Source: an uncultured Ruminococcus sp.
Lineage (GTDB): Bacteria > Bacillota_A > Clostridia > RUG12999
Direction: 5' to 3'
NCBI GenBank assembly: GCA_902783995.1
Contig: CACZTG010000023.1
Span: forward strand, 1 to 8,688
DNA length: 8,688 nt
Part shown: positions 5,005 through 8,688 of the stretch, piece by piece
Numbering within the stretch: position 1 is the stretch's first letter
How the letters are laid out: the number at the start of each line of letters is the position of its first letter
The notes under the pieces: model-generated
Databases searched by the model: none
What the model saw: the letters and a program-made list of their open reading frames with translations, nothing else
Told to the model about the DNA's origin: nothing
Program-made: the position numbers and the translations under genes

Positions 5005-5466
5005 ATGAATCATAAAGAAAAAGCCGCAGAGTTGTTTTTGAAAGGCTATAACTGCGCGCAGTCGGTTTTTGCCGCTTTTTGCGATGAAACGGGAATGGAC
5101 AGAGAAACGGCGCTTAAATTATCCTCTTCGTTTGGCGCGGGAATGGGTAAAATGCGTGAGGTATGCGGAGCCGTAAGCGGGATGTTTATGGTTGCCGGGC
5201 TTATTGACGGATATGACGAGCCTGACAATCCGGAAGAAAAGAAAAAGCATTATGAGCGTATTCAGGCGCTTGCCGAAAAATTTAAAGAAAAAAATGGCGG
5301 GACAATAATATGCCGTGAGCTTTTAAAAAATATTGAAACAAATACCGACCCGAAGCCCGACGCGAGAACGGCGGAATATTATAAATTGAGGCCGTGCGCG
5401 AGGTTTGTGGAGGACGCCGCCGAAATCATTGACGAATTTTTGGAGGAAAGGAAAAAGCTCTTATGA
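5005..5466 (+). CDS. C_GCAxxG_C_C family putative redox protein
   Basis: A 153-residue cytosolic protein of the C_GCAxxG_C_C family, named for its conserved cysteines. Visible are GYNCAQSV (C17), VCGAVSG (C54, matching the GCAxxG element as CGAVSG), CRELL (C103) and PCARFV (C131), plus a non-family C26. The family is assumed to be redox-active or metal-binding from its cysteine pattern; no reaction is proven to my knowledge. AGGAG (4988-4992) lies 12 bases upstream of the ATG, a long spacer. It starts 7 bp after the kinase gene, and its stop overlaps the start of the dehydrogenase gene (ATGA). It is therefore co-translated with a lactate dehydrogenase that itself carries an extra cysteine cluster. 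Confidence 0.88.
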   Translation: MNHKEKAAELFLKGYNCAQSVFAAFCDETGMDRETALKLSSSFGAGMGKMREVCGAVSGMFMVAGLIDGYDEPDNPEEKKKHYERIQALAEKFKEKNGGTIICRELLKNIETNTDPKPDARTAEYYKLRPCARFVEDAAEIIDEFLEERKKLL

Positions 5467-6485
5467 AAATAGCGTTTTTTGACTCAAAACCTTATGATAT
5501 TGAAGCGTTTGAAAAATATATTGATGATAAAATAAAAATAAAATTTTTTGAAACCAAGCTTACGGAGGACACGGCGGAGCTTGCGGCAGGCTGTGATGCC
5601 GCAATCGTTTTTGTAAACGATACGGTGAACGCGGCGGTTATCGACAGGCTTTGCGCTCTCGGCGTCAAAGCTGTCGCGCTCAGGTGCGCGGGGTATAATA
5701 ATGTTGATATAAAATACGCTTATAAAAAAATTCATATTTTTCACGTTCCAGCGTATTCGCCGTATGCCGTTGCGGAGCACGCCGCGGCAATGCTGCTGAC
5801 ATCCGTAAGGCGCATACACAAGGCGTACAACAGAACGAGAGAGTTTAATTTCAGCTTAAACGGTCTTACGGGCTTTGACCTTCACGGCAAAACGGTGGGT
5901 GTTGTCGGAACAGGCAAAATCGGCAAGGTTTTTATAAATATATGTAAAGGCTTCGGAATGAAGGTTATTGCCTATGACAAGTTTCCTGCCGAGGGCATAA
6001 ATTATGTTTCTTTAAATGAGCTTTTTAAGGAGAGCGATATAATATCGTTTCATTGTCCGCTTACCAAAGAAACCGTCCATATGCTGGATAAAGATACTGT
6101 CGGGCTTTTGAAAAAAGGCGTTATTATTATCAATACTTCAAGGGGAGCGCTTATTGACGCCGAAGCACTGCTTGAAGGAATAAAGTCACGAAAAATAGGA
6201 GCCGCCTGCCTTGATGTCTATGAAGAAGAAGCGGATATATTTTTTGAGGATTATTCGGGGCATATACTTGATGACGATGTGCTTGCGAGGCTTATTTCGA
6301 TGCCGAATGTAATAGTAACGTCACATCAGGCGTTTCTCACAAAAGAGGCTCTTTCAAACATAGCCGAAACAACAATGGGTAATCTTAAAAAATTCTTTGA
6401 AAACGCCGGATGTGAAAATGAATTATGTTACCGGTGCGGCAATATTGAAAGCTGTAAAAAAACGCGCAGTAAAAAATGCTTCTGA
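5463..6485 (+). CDS. ldhA: D-lactate dehydrogenase / D-2-hydroxyacid dehydrogenase with Cys-rich tail
   Basis: A 340-residue NAD-dependent D-2-hydroxyacid dehydrogenase, probably reducing pyruvate to D-lactate in the cytosol. The dinucleotide-binding GTGKIG lies at residues 149-154, with an acidic D172 after the second strand that favours NAD over NADP. Catalytic residues are R227 (NTSRGALID), E256 (DVYEEE) and H288 (SHQAF). Their spacing of 29 and 32 residues equals that of well-studied D-lactate dehydrogenases. LRCAGYNNVD (73-82) is typical of the LdhA branch. After the final helix a tail carries C317, C322, C325, C331 and C339, which I do not know as normal for this family. The ATG overlaps the preceding stop by 4 nt. 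No terminator hairpin was recognised after the stop codon. Confidence 0.9.
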   Translation: MKIAFFDSKPYDIEAFEKYIDDKIKIKFFETKLTEDTAELAAGCDAAIVFVNDTVNAAVIDRLCALGVKAVALRCAGYNNVDIKYAYKKIHIFHVPAYSPYAVAEHAAAMLLTSVRRIHKAYNRTREFNFSLNGLTGFDLHGKTVGVVGTGKIGKVFINICKGFGMKVIAYDKFPAEGINYVSLNELFKESDIISFHCPLTKETVHMLDKDTVGLLKKGVIIINTSRGALIDAEALLEGIKSRKIGAACLDVYEEEADIFFEDYSGHILDDDVLARLISMPNVIVTSHQAFLTKEALSNIAETTMGNLKKFFENAGCENELCYRCGNIESCKKTRSKKCF

Positions 6486-6489
6486 TGTC

Positions 6490-6518
6490 TTGATTTTTGC
6501 GCCGTAAAATGGTATAAT
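6490..6518 (+). promoter_or_regulatory. Sigma-A promoter of htpX
   Basis: TTGATT (6490-6495), a 17-bp spacer and an exact TATAAT (6513-6518), with a start near 6525. It lies directly after the ldhA stop codon, so htpX and the mutase gene can be transcribed independently of the upstream operon. TTTTTGCGC (6494-6502) recurs from the promoter at 4016-4044. Confidence 0.8.
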
Positions 6519-6527
6519 ATGTAAAGG

Positions 6528-6552
6528 TTTATTTTTAACAAGTAAAAATAAA
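6528..6552 (+). promoter_or_regulatory. AT-only 10-bp palindrome in the htpX leader
   Basis: TTTATTTTTA (6528-6537) and TAAAAATAAA (6543-6552) are exact inverted repeats around ACAAG. The repeat begins about three bases after the predicted transcript start and ends two bases before the Shine-Dalgarno AGGGAG (6554-6559). It could be a repressor operator or a weak, temperature-sensitive leader hairpin. It lacks G/C pairs and a following U tract, so it is not a terminator. Confidence 0.55.
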
Positions 6553-6565
6553 AAGGGAGATTTTT

Positions 6566-7495
6566 ATGAACGAAAAGTATGTTTCAACGGCGGAGGTTAC
6601 AAAAAATAAGATAAAATCGGCGCTTCTTGTGCTGATAATGATGATAATGTGCTATTTTATAGCCTCCGCGATAGGATATATGGCGGGGAACGAAAGCTAC
6701 GGCAAAATGATTGGTATAGGCATAGCGGTTCTCGTAATTCCTTTTCAGCTTATAACGGCAAAAATGTCCATTCTTGCCATGACAAAGGGTACGCCTGTCA
6801 ACACTGCGGACGAGCGTCAGGCAAGGCTTAAAAGAATGACTGAAAATCTTGCCGAAAGCGCCGGTATGAAAAGAGTGCCGGACCTTTACATTACGCCATC
6901 AAACGTGCCAAACGCTTTCGCGTCGGGAACAAGCGAGAAAAACGCTTTTATCTGCGTTACGCAGGGACTTCTCAATATGCTTGACGAAAGAGAAATGTCG
7001 GGCGTTATAGGGCATGAAATTTCACATATTGTCCACAGAGATATTATGCTTTCACAGCTCACCGTATCACTTGTGAGCATTATAATTATGCTTTCGTCCG
7101 TGCTTGCCAGAATGGCGTTCTGGGGCGGCGGCAGGAGAGATTCACGCCGTGAAGGAGGTTCCGGAATCCTTGCGATAATCGCGATTTTCGCGATTATTCT
7201 TCAACCGATTGCGAGAATTGTGGCAAGCCTTATTCAGCTTGCAATATCAAGAACAAGAGAATACGCGGCGGACGCTTATTCCGTTAAGCTTAACGGCGGA
7301 GGTTCGGGGCTTGCGAGCGCTCTTGCGAAAATCGGCGGCATTGATTCGTATTCAAGAGAAGAAGTTGATTCTCTCGGCGGCGAACAGCTTAAATGTATGT
7401 ATATTAATTTTCCGACAAAAAGCTTGGGAAATTTGTTTTCAACACATCCTCCTATTGAGGAAAGAATAAGAAAAATACAAAATATGGATTATTGA
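6566..7495 (+). CDS. htpX: HtpX-type M48 zinc metalloprotease
   Basis: A 309-residue membrane-bound peptidase of family M48B, involved in degrading misfolded membrane proteins. The zinc motif HEISH lies at residues 150-154, with H150 and H154 as ligands and E151 as catalyst. The third ligand is E232 in SRTREYAAD, and the late family block FSTHPPIEER lies at 291-300. Hydrophobic helices are at about 18-40, 48-70, 165-185 and 200-226. This gives an N-terminal hairpin and a second pair interrupting the protease domain, with the active site on the cytoplasmic side as known for HtpX. A Gly/Arg-rich linker (187-200) joins the second pair. The ATG has an AGGGAG site six bases upstream. It shares a transcript with the mutase gene 14 bp downstream. 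Confidence 0.95.
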   Translation: MNEKYVSTAEVTKNKIKSALLVLIMMIMCYFIASAIGYMAGNESYGKMIGIGIAVLVIPFQLITAKMSILAMTKGTPVNTADERQARLKRMTENLAESAGMKRVPDLYITPSNVPNAFASGTSEKNAFICVTQGLLNMLDEREMSGVIGHEISHIVHRDIMLSQLTVSLVSIIIMLSSVLARMAFWGGGRRDSRREGGSGILAIIAIFAIILQPIARIVASLIQLAISRTREYAADAYSVKLNGGGSGLASALAKIGGIDSYSREEVDSLGGEQLKCMYINFPTKSLGNLFSTHPPIEERIRKIQNMDY

Positions 7496-7509
7496 AAGGG
7501 GAAACATTT

Positions 7510-8688
7510 ATGAGTTTTAAGGAGCAAAAAGAAAAATGGCTTTTGAGCGACAAGGTTGATACGGAAACCAAAAATATGATAAATAATATGTCTGATTCCG
7601 AGCTTGAGGACAGCTTTTACCGCAGTCTTGAATTTGGAACGGGAGGGCTGCGCGGTATTCTCGGAGCGGGAACAAACAGAATGAATATATATACGGTAAG
7701 GCACGCGACGCAAGGGCTTGCGAATTTTATAAAATCAAAAGGTGAAGCCTATATGAAAAAAGGCGTTGCAATATCCTACGATTCAAGGCATTGCTCGGCG
7801 CTTTTCGCGCGCGAAACGGCAAGCGTTCTCGGCGCAAACGGCATAAAGGTATATCTTTCCGACAGCCTTCGTCCTGTGCCGGAGCTTTCCTTTGCCGTAA
7901 GGCATTTTGGCACTGCCGCCGGCGTTATGATAACGGCAAGTCATAATCCGAAGGAATATAACGGTTATAAGGTATATGGTGAGGACGGAGGACAGCTTCC
8001 GCCCGACAGCGCAGGTATTGTGCTTGATTTTATAAATAAGACGGATATTTTTGAAGACGTGAAAACTGCGGATTTTACGGAGCTTGAAAATAGCGGTGTT
8101 ATTGTAAAATTCGGCGCGGAATTTGATAAAGAGTTTATAGAAAACGTTAAAAAGCAGCAAATAAATCCCGGCATTTTTGAAAAAGCGGGTAATTTTAAAG
8201 TTGTATATACACCGCTTCACGGTTCGGGTAATGTGCCTGTCAGAATGGTGCTTGAAAGCATCGGCGTAAAAAATCTGATTTTGGTTGAAAGTCAGGTTCA
8301 GCCCGACGGCGATTTCCCGACGGTTGTTTCACCAAACCCCGAAAATAAAGAAGCGCTTACTCTCGGCATTGAGCTCGCGAAAAAAGAAAACGCCGATTTT
8401 GTTCTCGGAACAGACCCGGACTGTGACCGTGTTGGTGTTGCGGTAAAAAACAAAGAAGGCGAGTTTGTAACCCTTACGGGCAATATGGTCGGCGCGCTTC
8501 TTACGCATTATATTCTTTCCTGCCGCAAAGCAAACGGAACGCTTCCATCTGACGGAATTGTGGTAAAAACTATTGTTACTTCATATATGGCAGACGCAAT
8601 CTGCAAGGATTTCGGCGTTGCCGTTGAAAACGTGCTGACAGGTTTTAAATTTATTGGCGAAAAGATGAACAGCTATGAAGAAAGCGGC
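7510..8688 (+). CDS. Phospho-sugar mutase (PgcA-type phosphoglucomutase), 3' truncated by window
   Basis: 393 residues are visible and the frame is open at the window end; complete members of this branch have about 560-580. The alpha-D-phosphohexomutase family interconverts glucose-1-phosphate and glucose-6-phosphate (or the mannose equivalents) through a phosphoserine. Motifs seen: FGTGGLRG (42-49), the N-terminal block typical of the long PgcA/PGM2-like branch; TASHNPKEYNGYKVYG (142-157), with active-site S144; the Mg-binding loop DPDCDR (302-307); and the start of the sugar-binding region GFKFIGEKM (379-387). The ATG at 7510 has a strong GAAAGGGG site eight bases upstream and lies 14 bp after htpX, so the two are co-transcribed. 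The product would supply glucose-1-phosphate for glycogen, cell-wall or exopolysaccharide precursors. Whether glucose or mannose phosphates are preferred cannot be told. Confidence 0.93.
   Translation, partial: MSFKEQKEKWLLSDKVDTETKNMINNMSDSELEDSFYRSLEFGTGGLRGILGAGTNRMNIYTVRHATQGLANFIKSKGEAYMKKGVAISYDSRHCSALFARETASVLGANGIKVYLSDSLRPVPELSFAVRHFGTAAGVMITASHNPKEYNGYKVYGEDGGQLPPDSAGIVLDFINKTDIFEDVKTADFTELENSGVIVKFGAEFDKEFIENVKKQQINPGIFEKAGNFKVVYTPLHGSGNVPVRMVLESIGVKNLILVESQVQPDGDFPTVVSPNPENKEALTLGIELAKKENADFVLGTDPDCDRVGVAVKNKEGEFVTLTGNMVGALLTHYILSCRKANGTLPSDGIVVKTIVTSYMADAICKDFGVAVENVLTGFKFIGEKMNSYEESG

Overview
The window looks like the chromosome of an anaerobic, fermentative Firmicute, most likely an uncultured gut-type Clostridia. 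This is inferred from gene content (a C_GCAxxG_C_C protein, a D-lactate dehydrogenase, a FruK-like kinase, a PgcA-type phospho-sugar mutase, a small Firmicutes-style SLOG protein), from near-consensus sigma-A promoters with 17-bp spacers, and from strong purine-rich Shine-Dalgarno sites. No tRNA, rRNA, CRISPR array, transposase or phage gene was seen.

Layout. (1) Positions 1-195 hold no gene. A consensus promoter on the minus strand (26-54) fires leftward out of the window. (2) Positions 161-716 hold the most unusual content: two tandem paralogous structured RNA units of about 226 and 229 nt. Each has its own sigma-A promoter, a matching fold and an intrinsic terminator. The fold is a closing helix, a small hairpin, a long arm, and a pseudoknot to the 3' tail. 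The second terminator abuts the Shine-Dalgarno of a SLOG-domain gene (730-1263), so that gene is read either by readthrough or by regulated antitermination. (3) On the minus strand, tadA (3098-2643) and a MATE transporter gene (2646-1291) overlap by 4 nt and form an operon that converges on the SLOG gene. (4) Also on the minus strand, a stand-alone ABC ATPase gene with degenerate signature and switch motifs (3948-3229) ends at a strong terminator. (5) On the plus strand, a promoter at 4016-4044 drives a tight operon of a PfkB/FruK sugar-phosphate kinase, a C_GCAxxG_C_C protein and a D-lactate dehydrogenase with a cysteine-rich tail. (6) A second plus-strand promoter (6490-6518) and an AT-rich palindrome precede htpX, which is followed after 14 nt by a phosphoglucomutase/phosphomannomutase gene cut by the window end.

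The plus-strand genes suggest a core carbon module: sugar-phosphate kinase to glycolysis, lactate formation for NADH reoxidation, and hexose-phosphate interconversion by the mutase. HtpX adds membrane-protein quality control. The tandem RNA plus SLOG locus is the best candidate for something not yet described. The two copies can be compared with each other, and base changes that preserve pairing occur in the P2 hairpin and in the pseudoknot. I could not assign the RNA to a known class from memory; a covariance-model search would decide.
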